Below are positions 6,575-13,456 of a DNA stretch of 15,507 nt, one piece after another; positions within the stretch are counted from its first letter, which is position 1, and every line of letters begins with the position of its first letter. This DNA comes from an uncultured Haemophilus sp. (GTDB lineage: Bacteria; Pseudomonadota; Gammaproteobacteria; Enterobacterales; Pasteurellaceae). Made by a program: the position numbers and the translations under genes. The DNA lies in the NCBI GenBank assembly GCA_902481695.1, contig CABSXY010000020.1, positions 1-15,507 of the forward strand. Direction: 5' to 3'. The notes under the pieces were generated by a model. That model worked only from the letters and a program-made list of their open reading frames with translations. It did no database searches and was not told where the DNA came from.

Positions 6575-7315
6575 ATGTGGATAGGGGTGATTTCATTATT
6601 CCCCGAAATGTTTAAAGCGATTACGGAATTTGGGGTTACAGGTAGAGCCGTAAAACATAATCTTCTGCAAGTGGAATGTTGGAATCCAAGAGATTTTACA
6701 TTCGACAAGCATAAAACCGTGGATGACCGTCCTTATGGTGGTGGTCCGGGAATGCTGATGATGGTGCAACCTTTACGGGATGCGATTCATGCTGCGAAAG
6801 CAGCGGCAGGAGAAGGCGCAAAGGTGATTTACCTTTCGCCACAAGGACGTAAACTCGATCAAGGCGGCGTAACCGAGCTTGCTCAAAATCAGAAATTGAT
6901 TTTGGTATGTGGACGTTACGAAGGTATTGATGAGCGATTGATTCAAACTGAAATCGATGAAGAATGGTCAATCGGGGATTATGTTCTGACCGGTGGAGAA
7001 TTGCCGGCAATGACATTAATTGATGCTGTTGCGCGTTTTATTCCCGGTGTATTAGGCAAGCAAGCCTCCGCAGAAGAAGATTCTTTTGCAGACGGTTTAT
7101 TAGATTGCCCGCATTACACCAGACCGGAAGTGTTGGAAGGATTAGCTGTACCACCCGTGCTGATGTCGGGACATCACGAAGAAATTCGGAAATGGCGATT
7201 AAAACAATCGCTACAAAGAACGTGGCTCCGACGCCCTGAGCTCTTAGAAGGCCTAGCTCTGACTGACGAACAACGTAAGCTGTTAAAAGAGGCGCAAGCC
7301 GAACATAACAGTTAG
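6575..7315 (+). CDS. trmD: tRNA (guanine37-N1)-methyltransferase
   Basis: TrmD (246 aa) methylates G37 of tRNAs with G36 using SAM, preventing +1 frameshifting; it is an essential SPOUT-fold dimer. Visible are MWIGVISLFPEMF, YGGGPGMLM (54-62), the SAM-binding trefoil-knot segments LSPQGRKLDQ (87-96), CGRYEGIDERL (112-122) and the stretch SIGDYVLTGGELPAM (132-146). Arg154 and the catalytic Asp169 (EEDSF) are present. Length equals the H. influenzae enzyme. The ribosome site (GTAGG) is weak, consistent with the low TrmD expression known from the equivalent E. coli operon. It lies 37 bases after rimM. Confidence 0.97.
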   Translation: MWIGVISLFPEMFKAITEFGVTGRAVKHNLLQVECWNPRDFTFDKHKTVDDRPYGGGPGMLMMVQPLRDAIHAAKAAAGEGAKVIYLSPQGRKLDQGGVTELAQNQKLILVCGRYEGIDERLIQTEIDEEWSIGDYVLTGGELPAMTLIDAVARFIPGVLGKQASAEEDSFADGLLDCPHYTRPEVLEGLAVPPVLMSGHHEEIRKWRLKQSLQRTWLRRPELLEGLALTDEQRKLLKEAQAEHNS

Positions 7316-7351
7316 TTTCAGTTACATCTAGGATCAATAAAGGATCAAACA

Positions 7352-7702
7352 ATGTCTAACATTATCAAACAACTTGAACAAGAACAATTAAAACAAAACG
7401 TACCTAGCTTCCGCCCAGGTGATACTTTAGAAGTTAAAGTATGGGTAGTTGAAGGTAGCAAACGTCGTTTGCAAGCATTCGAAGGCGTGGTTATTGCAAT
7501 TCGTAACCGTGGCTTGCACTCAGCATTCACTTTACGTAAAATTTCTAACGGCGTAGGTGTTGAGCGTGTATTCCAAACTCACTCTCCTGCTGTGGATTCT
7601 ATTGCTGTTAAACGTAAAGGTGCAGTACGTAAAGCTAAACTTTACTACTTACGTGAACGTTCAGGTAAATCTGCTCGTATTAAAGAGCGTTTGGGCGAAT
7701 AA
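7352..7702 (+). CDS. rplS: Large ribosomal subunit protein L19
   Basis: L19 (116 aa; E. coli 115) lies at the 30S-50S interface. MSNIIKQLEQEQLKQNVPSF, FRPGDTLEVKVWVVEG, RLQAFEGVVIAIRNRGLHS and SPAVDSIAVKRKG match the family along its length. Two direct copies of AGGATCAA (7330-7337, 7341-7348) precede the ATG; the second is at ribosome-site distance. Last gene of the operon, followed by a strong bidirectional terminator. Confidence 0.97.
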   Translation: MSNIIKQLEQEQLKQNVPSFRPGDTLEVKVWVVEGSKRRLQAFEGVVIAIRNRGLHSAFTLRKISNGVGVERVFQTHSPAVDSIAVKRKGAVRKAKLYYLRERSGKSARIKERLGE

Positions 7703-7712
7703 TTCGCAAAAT

Positions 7713-7748
7713 AAAAAAGGCTTGGTTTTCCAAGCCTTTTTTGTTTTT
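7713..7748. terminator. Bidirectional terminator between rplS and rho
   Basis: A6GGCTTGG (7713-7725), loop TTTT and CCAAGCCT6 (7730-7742) form a 13-bp stem with T runs on both strands. It serves the convergent rplS (plus) and rho (minus) transcripts. Confidence 0.92.
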
Positions 7749-7757
7749 AAGTGCGGT
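7749..7757 (+). repeat. DNA uptake signal core downstream of rho
   Basis: Exact AAGTGCGGT between the rplS/rho terminator and the rho stop codon. Its GCGGTC (7753-7758) can pair with GACCGC (7767-7772) in the last rho codons, a further small hairpin at the rho 3' end. Confidence 0.8.
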
Positions 7758-7762
7758 CAGAA

Positions 7763-9025
7763 TTAAGACCGCTTCATAATTTCAAAAAACTCATCGTTGG
7801 TTTTTGCCACCATAAGTTTGTCGATGAGGAATTCCATCGCCTCCACTTCACCCATTGGGTTAAGGATTTTGCGTAGAATCCACATTTTTTGTAATTCATC
7901 TGGTGTGGTAAGTAAGTCTTCTTTACGCGTACCTGAACGGTTGAAGTCGATTGCTGGGAATACACGTTTTTCAGCGATTTTGCGAGAAAGATGTAATTCC
8001 ATGTTACCAGTACCTTTAAATTCTTCAAAGATAACCTCATCCATTTTTGAACCGGTATCTACAAGTGCAGTTGCAATAATGGTTAAACTACCGCCTTCTT
8101 CTACGTTACGTGCAGCACCAAAGAAACGTTTTGGTCTATGCAATGCATTTGCATCCACACCACCAGAAAGAATTTTACCAGACGCTGGTGTAACGGTATT
8201 GTAAGCACGTTCCAAACGCGTGATAGAGTCGAGTAGAATCACCACGTCTTTTTTGTGCTCAACAGAACGTTTTGCTTTCTCAATAACCATTTCAGCTACT
8301 TGAACGTGACGAGCGGCTGGTTCATCAAAGGTTGAGGCAATCACTTCACCTTTTACTGAACGTTGCATTTCCGTTACTTCTTCTGGACGCTCATCGATTA
8401 AAAGTACAATAAGTTCACATTCTGGGTAGTTGTGCGTGATGCTTTGGGCAATATTTTGTAGCAACATGGTTTTACCAGCTTTTGGCGGAGCCACGATAAG
8501 ACCACGCTGACCTTTACCAATCGGAGAGGCTAAATCCAAAATGCGCGCAGTTAAGTCTTCGGTTGAACCATTGCCACGTTCCATTCTTAAACGGGAATTC
8601 GCATGTAATGGGGTTAAGTTTTCGAAAAGGATTTTGCTACGAGAGACTTCAGGTTTGTCATCATTGACTTGGTCGACTTTTAAAAGTGCAAAATAGCGTT
8701 CGCCCTCTTTTGGTGGACGGATTTTGCCTTCAATTTTATCACCAGTTTGAAGATTGAAGCGACGAATTTGACTTGGAGAAACGTAGATGTCATCAGGACC
8801 AGCAAGGTAGGAACTGTCTGCGGAGCGTAAGAAACCGAAACCATCGGGTAAAATCTCTAACACGCCGCCGCCAAAAATATCTTCACCGCTCTTTGCGTGT
8901 TGTTTCAAAATAGCAAAAACAATATCTTGTTTACGTAAACGGGCAAGATTTTCCAAACCCATTTGTTCTTCGCCAAGTTTCACAAGATCAGAAACAGGCG
9001 TGTTTTTAAGTTCTGTAAGATGCAT
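7763..9025 (-). CDS. rho: Transcription termination factor Rho
   Basis: Rho (420 aa; E. coli 419) is the hexameric RNA-dependent ATPase that terminates transcription. The N-terminal RNA-binding domain includes MHLTELKNTPVSDLVKLG, then the cold-shock-like primary site with DGFGFLRSAD (61-70) and DDIYVSPSQIRRF (78-90). The ATPase shows Walker A APPKAGKT (179-186), catalytic LLIDERPEEV (208-217), Walker B VVILLDS (261-267) and the Q/R-loop stretch GGVDANALHRPKRFFGAARN. Position 272 is Glu in TRLERAYN, where I expect Ala or Gly. The frame stays open upstream to 9115, but ATG 9025 matches the conserved N-terminus. No clear Shine-Dalgarno precedes it, and a leader of about 135 bases is predicted, compatible with rho autoregulation. 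Confidence 0.97.
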   Translation of the reverse strand: MHLTELKNTPVSDLVKLGEEQMGLENLARLRKQDIVFAILKQHAKSGEDIFGGGVLEILPDGFGFLRSADSSYLAGPDDIYVSPSQIRRFNLQTGDKIEGKIRPPKEGERYFALLKVDQVNDDKPEVSRSKILFENLTPLHANSRLRMERGNGSTEDLTARILDLASPIGKGQRGLIVAPPKAGKTMLLQNIAQSITHNYPECELIVLLIDERPEEVTEMQRSVKGEVIASTFDEPAARHVQVAEMVIEKAKRSVEHKKDVVILLDSITRLERAYNTVTPASGKILSGGVDANALHRPKRFFGAARNVEEGGSLTIIATALVDTGSKMDEVIFEEFKGTGNMELHLSRKIAEKRVFPAIDFNRSGTRKEDLLTTPDELQKMWILRKILNPMGEVEAMEFLIDKLMVAKTNDEFFEIMKRS

Positions 9026-9167
9026 AATTAATAATGTTGGAACGAATAAGAGTTGATAATACTGAATTGTTTGAATGGTGGGCAATGCCCTTAAGAATGG
9101 TGCGTAAATTACCACTAAAATCTAATACTGTCTAGTTTTTGTTAGAAAAAACAGGGTAAAATAGCAG

Positions 9168-9196
9168 ATTATAAAGAGATTATTATTGCATGTTGA
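9168..9196 (-). promoter_or_regulatory. Candidate rho promoter
   Basis: On the minus strand TCAACA (9191-9196), a 17-base spacer and a perfect TATAAT (9168-9173) point toward rho. The -35 overlaps the upstream ARG box (9192-9209). A second weaker candidate, TAGACA (9129-9134) with TAATTT (9106-9111), is also 17-base spaced. Confidence 0.55.
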
Positions 9197-9213
9197 TTAA
9201 TTATGCGTAATAA
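9186..9213 (+). promoter_or_regulatory. Candidate argH promoter
   Basis: TTGCAT (9186-9191), a 16-base spacer and TAATAA (9208-9213) point toward argH, overlapping both ARG boxes. A perfect TATAAT also occurs at 9233-9238, but it lacks a -35 at the right distance and would leave almost no leader. Confidence 0.45.
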
Positions 9214-9230
9214 TTGAATAATTAATCATT
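9192..9230. promoter_or_regulatory. Tandem ARG boxes (ArgR operator)
   Basis: ATTGAATAATTAATCATT (9213-9230) matches the 18-base ARG-box consensus (T-G-A-A-T, four A/T, A-T-T-C-A) with one mismatch. A weaker box, GTTGATTAATTATGCGTA (9192-9209), lies exactly 3 bases upstream, the spacing typical of ArgR hexamer operators. Placement ahead of an arginine biosynthesis gene supports repression by ArgR-arginine. Confidence 0.75.
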
Positions 9231-9255
9231 TTTATAATCGAGATAAGGATAACTT

Positions 9256-10629
9256 ATGGCTCTCTGGGGTGGTCGTTTTACACAAGCGGCAGACAAACGT
9301 TTTAAAGATTTTAATGATAGCCTGCGTTTTGATTATCGCTTGGCAGAGCAAGATATTGAGGGCTCTATTGGCTGGTCTAAAGCGTTAGTCAACGTTGGTG
9401 TATTAAGTGCTGAAGAGCAACAACAGCTAGAAGTTGCCTTAAATGAATTATTAATCGAAGTGCGGTCAAATCCACAAGCGATTTTGCAAGATGATGCAGA
9501 AGATATTCATAGCTGGGTGGAAAGTAAGCTTATCGATAAAGTGGGTAATTTAGGTAAAAAATTGCATACGGGCCGTAGCCGTAATGACCAAGTTGCACTT
9601 GATATTAAAATGTGGTGCAAACAACGTGTAATGGAGTTGCAAGCATCTATTCGTAATCTTCAACGTCATTTGGTGCAAACAGCGGAAAAGACGCAAGATG
9701 CAGTGATGCCGGGTTATACTCATTTACAACGTGCTCAACCCATCACTTTTGCCCATTGGTGTATGGCTTATGTGGAAATGTTTGAGCGTGATTATTCACG
9801 TCTCGCCGATGCTTATAAACGCATGAATAGCTGCCCATTAGGCAGTGGTGCACTTGCGGGGACAGCCTATGCAGTTGATCGTGAACAATTAGCCGCTGAT
9901 CTGGGTTTTGCTTTTGCGACGCGTAATAGTTTGGATAGCGTATCAGATCGCGATCATATTGTGGAATTACTTTCAACGGCATCTTTAAGCATGGCTCACC
10001 TTTCTCGTTTCGCAGAAGATATGATTATTTTCAACAGTGGTGAAGCGAATTTTGTGGAATTATCCGATCGTGTAACTTCAGGTTCCTCTTTGATGCCACA
10101 AAAGAAAAATCCAGATGCTTGTGAATTGATTCGTGGTAAAGCGGGCCGTGTCATGGGTGCATTAACCGGTATGTTGATGACCTTAAAAGGTTTACCATTA
10201 GCGTATAACAAAGATATGCAAGAAGACAAAGAAGGGATCTTTGATGCATTAGATACCTGGCAAGATTGCGTAGATATGGCGACTTTTGTACTAGATGAAT
10301 TAAAAGTGAATACCGACCGTACACGCGAAGCCGCTTTAAAAGGTTATTCAAATGCAACAGAGCTAGCGGATTACCTTGTGGCAAAAGGCGTGCCATTCCG
10401 TGATTCTCATCATATTGTCGGTGAAACCGTGGTTTATGCCATTGAAAAAGGAAAAGCCTTGGAAGACTTAACCATTCCTGAATTCCGTCAATTCAGTGAT
10501 GTGGTAGGGGATGATGTCTATGACATTCTTTCGCTACAATCTTGTTTAGATAAACGTTGTGCGAAAGGTGGGGTTTCACCACTTCGTGTAGCAGAAGCGA
10601 TTGCAGAAGCAAAAGCGAGATTAGCTTAA
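9256..10629 (+). CDS. argH: Argininosuccinate lyase
   Basis: ArgH (457 aa, same as E. coli) splits argininosuccinate into arginine and fumarate, the last step of arginine synthesis, as a cytosolic tetramer. Present are MALWGGRFTQ at the N-terminus, HTGRSRNDQVA (104-114), GYTHLQRAQP (153-162) with the active-site Thr155-His156, and the superfamily signature GSSLMPQKKNPD (276-287) carrying the flexible-loop serines. AAGGAT precedes the ATG. The gene is preceded by tandem ARG boxes and followed by its own hairpin, so it is probably monocistronic and ArgR-repressed. One uptake core lies inside (9458-9466). Confidence 0.97.
   Translation: MALWGGRFTQAADKRFKDFNDSLRFDYRLAEQDIEGSIGWSKALVNVGVLSAEEQQQLEVALNELLIEVRSNPQAILQDDAEDIHSWVESKLIDKVGNLGKKLHTGRSRNDQVALDIKMWCKQRVMELQASIRNLQRHLVQTAEKTQDAVMPGYTHLQRAQPITFAHWCMAYVEMFERDYSRLADAYKRMNSCPLGSGALAGTAYAVDREQLAADLGFAFATRNSLDSVSDRDHIVELLSTASLSMAHLSRFAEDMIIFNSGEANFVELSDRVTSGSSLMPQKKNPDACELIRGKAGRVMGALTGMLMTLKGLPLAYNKDMQEDKEGIFDALDTWQDCVDMATFVLDELKVNTDRTREAALKGYSNATELADYLVAKGVPFRDSHHIVGETVVYAIEKGKALEDLTIPEFRQFSDVVGDDVYDILSLQSCLDKRCAKGGVSPLRVAEAIAEAKARLA
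9458..9466 (+). repeat. DNA uptake signal core in argH
   Basis: Exact AAGTGCGGT followed by CAAA, encoding Glu-Val-Arg-Ser (residues about 68-71). Confidence 0.85.
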
Positions 10630-10641
10630 TTAGCGCAAATA

Positions 10642-10682
10642 AAAGAGCGGTCAAAAAATATTGTGCTTTTTGACCGCTCTTT
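10642..10682. terminator. Bidirectional terminator of argH and the 10687-11164 gene
   Basis: AAAGAGCGGTCAAAAA (10642-10657) pairs perfectly over 16 bp with TTTTTGACCGCTCTTT (10667-10682), loop ATATTGTGC. Convergent genes flank it. Each arm is an uptake signal with the same single base changed (GTGCGGT to GAGCGGT), compensated on the other arm. Confidence 0.88.
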
Positions 10683-10686
10683 AGTT

Positions 10687-11164
10687 TTATTGTGGAAGTG
10701 GATCCATTAATTCAAGGATTTTATCGGTAGGCTCTTTTATATCGAAACTCGATCCCATTAATAATGAAAAAGTCTCGTCATTTCGTTTGCAAGCAGCATG
10801 AGAAATTAGCTTACCTTTCTTATTACGCAAATCGATAGTAACTTGACTGATGCTCGTCTTATCTACTGCTCTTTCTTTTATTATCGTCCACAACTGATTA
10901 TTTTCTGTTGGTGGAAGGAAAAGCGTCGCTTCTGTGGCATAAGCTTGTAAGTAAGCATTATCTATCGTTTGATCAGCCACATTCACATCGTTTTTCATGT
11001 AAGTGAATGTGTTAAGATTATTTAGCGCGACCCAAATCTTTTCACCTTTGGTGGTTTCACATTTTACAACATCAATGACGCTCTCACCGAGATTCATAGC
11101 ATTCTCATTTGCTAGCGAACATGCTGGAACTGCAGCCAAAAATACCCACAGGTATTTTTTTCAT
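10687..11164 (-). pseudogene. Small exported protein or lipoprotein of unknown function, frameshifted at its start
   Basis: I do not recognise this protein. The ATG at 11162-11164, 4 bases after the yajQ stop and with AGAGA upstream inside yajQ, reads only 19 codons before a stop. Removing one A from the A7 tract (T7 at 11155-11161 on the plus strand) gives a 158-residue frame beginning MKKYLWVFLAAVPACSLANE, a typical signal peptide. Either VPAC is a lipobox (Cys15) or cleavage follows SLA. The mature part is otherwise intact to a TAA at 10687, with Cys35 and Cys125 that could form a periplasmic disulfide. As sequenced, the long frame could start only at TTG 11139 or CTG 11148, losing most of the signal. 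Recent mutation, slippage-controlled expression or a sequencing error are all possible. Confidence 0.7.
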
Positions 11165-11168
11165 TAAA

Positions 11169-11660
11169 TTAATCTCTGAAGTTATTAAATTGGAATGGTT
11201 GGCCTAATTCAGCGCCTTTCACCAATTGAATAACAGCTTGTAAATCATCACGAGATTTTCCGGTTACGCGTACTTGTCCACCTTGAATTTGAGTTTGAAC
11301 TTTGATTTTTGAATCTTTCACTAATTTAGTGATTTTCTTCGCCATCTCTGTTTCAATCCCTTGTTTTAATTTGATTTCTTTGGTGTAAAGTTTACCGTGA
11401 TGTTCACTTTCTGTTGGAATATCCAATGAGCTATGCTCAATGCCACGTTTTACAAACGCACCAATTAAGATTTCAATTAATTGTTCTAATTGGAAATCTG
11501 ATTCGGTCGTCACTTTCACGGTTTCGCTTTTTTCATTTAATTCAATGACCGCTTCCACGCCACGAAAATCATAACGTGTACTTAATACGCGGTTTGCATT
11601 TTCAACCGCATTACGCACTTCGTGCATAGTAATTTCAGATACGATGTCAAAAGATGGCAT
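11169..11660 (-). CDS. yajQ: YajQ family nucleotide-binding protein (UPF0234)
   Basis: YajQ (163 aa, equal to E. coli) is a small two-domain cytosolic protein. Family members bind nucleotides, and a Xanthomonas homologue is reported as a cyclic-di-GMP effector; its role here is unknown. MPSFDIVSEITMHEVRNAVENA, YDFRGVEA, the central KQGIETEMAKKITKLVKDSK and IQGGQVRVTGKSRDDLQ are characteristic. GGGAGA precedes the ATG. It lies 20 bases after serB and 4 bases before the frameshifted exported-protein gene, so the three are probably one minus-strand transcript. Confidence 0.95.
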   Translation of the reverse strand: MPSFDIVSEITMHEVRNAVENANRVLSTRYDFRGVEAVIELNEKSETVKVTTESDFQLEQLIEILIGAFVKRGIEHSSLDIPTESEHHGKLYTKEIKLKQGIETEMAKKITKLVKDSKIKVQTQIQGGQVRVTGKSRDDLQAVIQLVKGAELGQPFQFNNFRD

Positions 11661-11680
11661 AAATTTTCTCCCAAAATCAA

Positions 11681-12625
11681 TTAAATTCGATCATTTGCAC
11701 TTAAAAGACATAAAAGTGCGGTTAAGTCAGCAAAGTTTACCACAATTTGTGCTTGTTGTTGCACCTTTGGTTTCGCATGAAATGCCACGCCTAATCCGGC
11801 GACCTTCATCATAGCCAAATCATTAGCGCCATCACCAATAGCAAGGGTGTTTTTGCGTGGAATACCGTATTCCTCAGCGAGTTTTTGCAAGGTATTCGCT
11901 TTGTATTGTGCATCGACTACGCTACCTTTTACATTTCCAGTCAGCGTACCATCAATAATTTCAAATTGATTGGAAGCCGCAAAGTCAAGATTTAATAAAC
12001 TTTTTAAGTAATCGGCGAAATAGGTAAAGCCACCAGAGGCAATGGCGGTTTTCCAACCATGTTGTTGTAATGTCTTAATGGTTTCAATTAAGCCTGGCAT
12101 TAACGGTAATTTTTCACGTACCTGTTGCAAAATGCTTTCTGGCGCGCCTTTAAGCGTACCCACACGGCGACGCAAACTTTGTTCAAAATCGAGCTCGCCA
12201 CGCATGGCGCTTTCAGTAATGGCAGAAACTAATTCACCCGTGCCAGCCAGTTTAGCGATCTCATCGATACATTCAATTTGAATGGCGGTAGAATCCATAT
12301 CCATCACCAATAAACCTTTTTCTGATAATTTTGCATCAAAATCCAGTTTGGCGATGTCTAATTGCAGGTCATGAGCGTGGGCAATAAAATCAGTTAGCCA
12401 TTCGCCTTTTAAGAGGACAACGGTATTTTTTTCAACGTTCCATGCATCAAAACACTGGAAAGATTGACCGCACTTTTGTTGAAATTCGAGTAATTTGGCT
12501 AAATTCAGCGTTGTACCGTATAAAATAAACGCATGCGATTCATCGGAGTGAGGCAAATCAGACGAAAGTGCGGTGGGAAATTGGGGATATTTTTGGGTAA
12601 TACTTGCAAGGTTTTGAATTTGCAT
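11681..12625 (-). CDS. serB: Phosphoserine phosphatase
   Basis: SerB (314 aa) hydrolyses phosphoserine to serine, the last step of serine synthesis. It is a HAD-family enzyme: motif I is VMDMDSTAIQIECIDEIA with nucleophile Asp109 and Asp111, motif II is ASGGF (Ser197), Lys242 lies in YKANT, and motif III is IGDGANDLAMM with Asp265 and Asp269. The first 100 residues are the less conserved N-terminal domain. AGGA precedes the ATG (12625). Three exact uptake cores fall in this one gene (11714, 12467, 12566). It heads the minus-strand serB-yajQ cluster and diverges from ytjB across 44 bases. Confidence 0.97.
   Translation of the reverse strand: MQIQNLASITQKYPQFPTALSSDLPHSDESHAFILYGTTLNLAKLLEFQQKCGQSFQCFDAWNVEKNTVVLLKGEWLTDFIAHAHDLQLDIAKLDFDAKLSEKGLLVMDMDSTAIQIECIDEIAKLAGTGELVSAITESAMRGELDFEQSLRRRVGTLKGAPESILQQVREKLPLMPGLIETIKTLQQHGWKTAIASGGFTYFADYLKSLLNLDFAASNQFEIIDGTLTGNVKGSVVDAQYKANTLQKLAEEYGIPRKNTLAIGDGANDLAMMKVAGLGVAFHAKPKVQQQAQIVVNFADLTALLCLLSANDRI
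11714..11722 (+). repeat. DNA uptake signal core in serB (3' end)
   Basis: Exact AAGTGCGGT; on the coding strand it encodes Thr-Ala-Leu near the SerB C-terminus. Confidence 0.85.
12467..12475 (-). repeat. DNA uptake signal core in serB (N-terminal domain)
   Basis: Exact ACCGCACTT on the plus strand; encodes Lys-Cys-Gly (residues 51-53) in the variable N-terminal domain. Confidence 0.85.
12566..12574 (+). repeat. DNA uptake signal core in serB (5' end)
   Basis: Exact AAGTGCGGT; encodes Thr-Ala-Leu near residue 19 of SerB. Confidence 0.85.
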
Positions 12626-12656
12626 AGAAAATCCTGTAAATTGTGAATACTCATCT

Positions 12657-12662
12657 ATTCTA
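12657..12662 (-). promoter_or_regulatory. Candidate serB -10 element
   Basis: TAGAAT on the minus strand gives a start near 12650 and a leader of about 25 bases with AGGA before the ATG. No good -35 is visible at 16 to 18 bases, and the region it would need overlaps the start of ytjB. Confidence 0.4.
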
Positions 12663-12669
12663 GCCGATC

Positions 12670-13371
12670 TTGGCGAAAAAATGGAAAAACAACGTGCAAT
12701 TAATTAAAGAAAAACTTCAAAAATCACTGATGTTTGGGCTCATCGTGCTGCTTTGTATTGCGGCCATGGCGGTGATTTTGTTTGGCGTGAAACAATTTAA
12801 GATTGGTTCACAGCTTTCAAGTGTGAATCAAGTGGCGAATTTATCGCATACTTTGGTTCGTCAGCAAGCCAATTTATTTTCAGTTTTATTAACCAATAAT
12901 GCGAAATCCGATCAGCTCGTCGAAAATTTAGATAATTTAGTCAAAGAAGACTTTGTGCTCGATGCGACCATTTATGATTATAACGGCAAAGAATTGGCAC
13001 AAAGTACCAATACCGGTAATCTTCGTGAGCAACTTGGTCTTGAGCATAAAAATGAAGGTGAGTTTTCAACACAACAAATTGTTGAGCCTATTTATTCAGC
13101 TTCTAATAACGCTGTTCGTGGCTTTTTGCGCGTGACCTTTGACGCCCAATATGCTCAAACAACGCAGAGCAAAATTAATCAAGTCTTCCACCGTTTATAT
13201 GGTGAAATTGTGGTGGTCTTTTTATTAGGCGCTTTATTCGCCAGTTCCATTCATTATTTTTTAAGTCATTATCGTCGAACATATCGAAAACCAGTGGAAA
13301 CTAAAACAGTCGTCAATTTACAAGGTAAATCGAGTAGCCAACGTTTCCATCAACGTCGTCGAAGAATTTGA
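12670..13371 (+). CDS. ytjB: Inner-membrane protein of the YtjB/Smp (AhpA) family
   Basis: A 233-residue bitopic membrane protein of poorly known function. Haemophilus homologues are often labelled hemolysin regulation protein AhpA, and E. coli YtjB (Smp) is likewise divergent from serB. Helix 1 is about residues 20-40 (LMFGLIVLLCIAAMAVILFG), helix 2 about 178-196 (IVVVFLLGALFASSIHYFL). The periplasmic part between contains the family-like QQIVEPIYSASN...GFLRVTFDA, and the tail is strongly basic. The start is uncertain: TTG 12670 (just after an in-frame stop) has no obvious ribosome site, and GTG 12694 is the next candidate. Identity is supported by pattern and gene neighbourhood. Confidence 0.8.
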   Translation: MAKKWKNNVQLIKEKLQKSLMFGLIVLLCIAAMAVILFGVKQFKIGSQLSSVNQVANLSHTLVRQQANLFSVLLTNNAKSDQLVENLDNLVKEDFVLDATIYDYNGKELAQSTNTGNLREQLGLEHKNEGEFSTQQIVEPIYSASNNAVRGFLRVTFDAQYAQTTQSKINQVFHRLYGEIVVVFLLGALFASSIHYFLSHYRRTYRKPVETKTVVNLQGKSSSQRFHQRRRRI

Positions 13372-13395
13372 TCAAGGTAAATAAAATTGCAAATA

Positions 13396-13427
13396 TTGGT
13401 TAAGCCAATCAGTAAATAGGGTAGAAT
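13396..13427 (+). promoter_or_regulatory. Candidate tkt promoter
   Basis: TAGAAT (13422-13427) is a good -10 about 30 bases before the tkt ATG. The best upstream hexamer, TTGGTT (13396-13401), is 20 bases away, which is too long, so the -35 is uncertain. It lies in a short dyad ATTGG-TTAAG-CCAAT (13395-13409). ATAGGAG before the ATG is the ribosome site. Confidence 0.4.
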
Positions 13428-13456
13428 ACTGAGAATTATTTAGATAGGAGAAAAAC

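Noticed and set aside
6696..7352. Two ~105-residue minus-strand open frames
   Set aside because: Antisense to the conserved trmD; no ribosome sites or recognisable domains.
7797..8204. 135-residue plus-strand open frame
   Set aside because: Lies entirely opposite rho, whose protein is fully conserved there; a mirror of its codon use.
9026..9115. 30-residue N-terminal extension of Rho
   Set aside because: MHLTELKNTP at 9025 aligns with the conserved Rho start. The upstream open frame is leader sequence without homology I recognise.
9231..9238. Perfect TATAAT as the argH -10
   Set aside because: The nearest TTGAAT (9214-9219) is only 13 bases away and the start would fall on the ribosome site.
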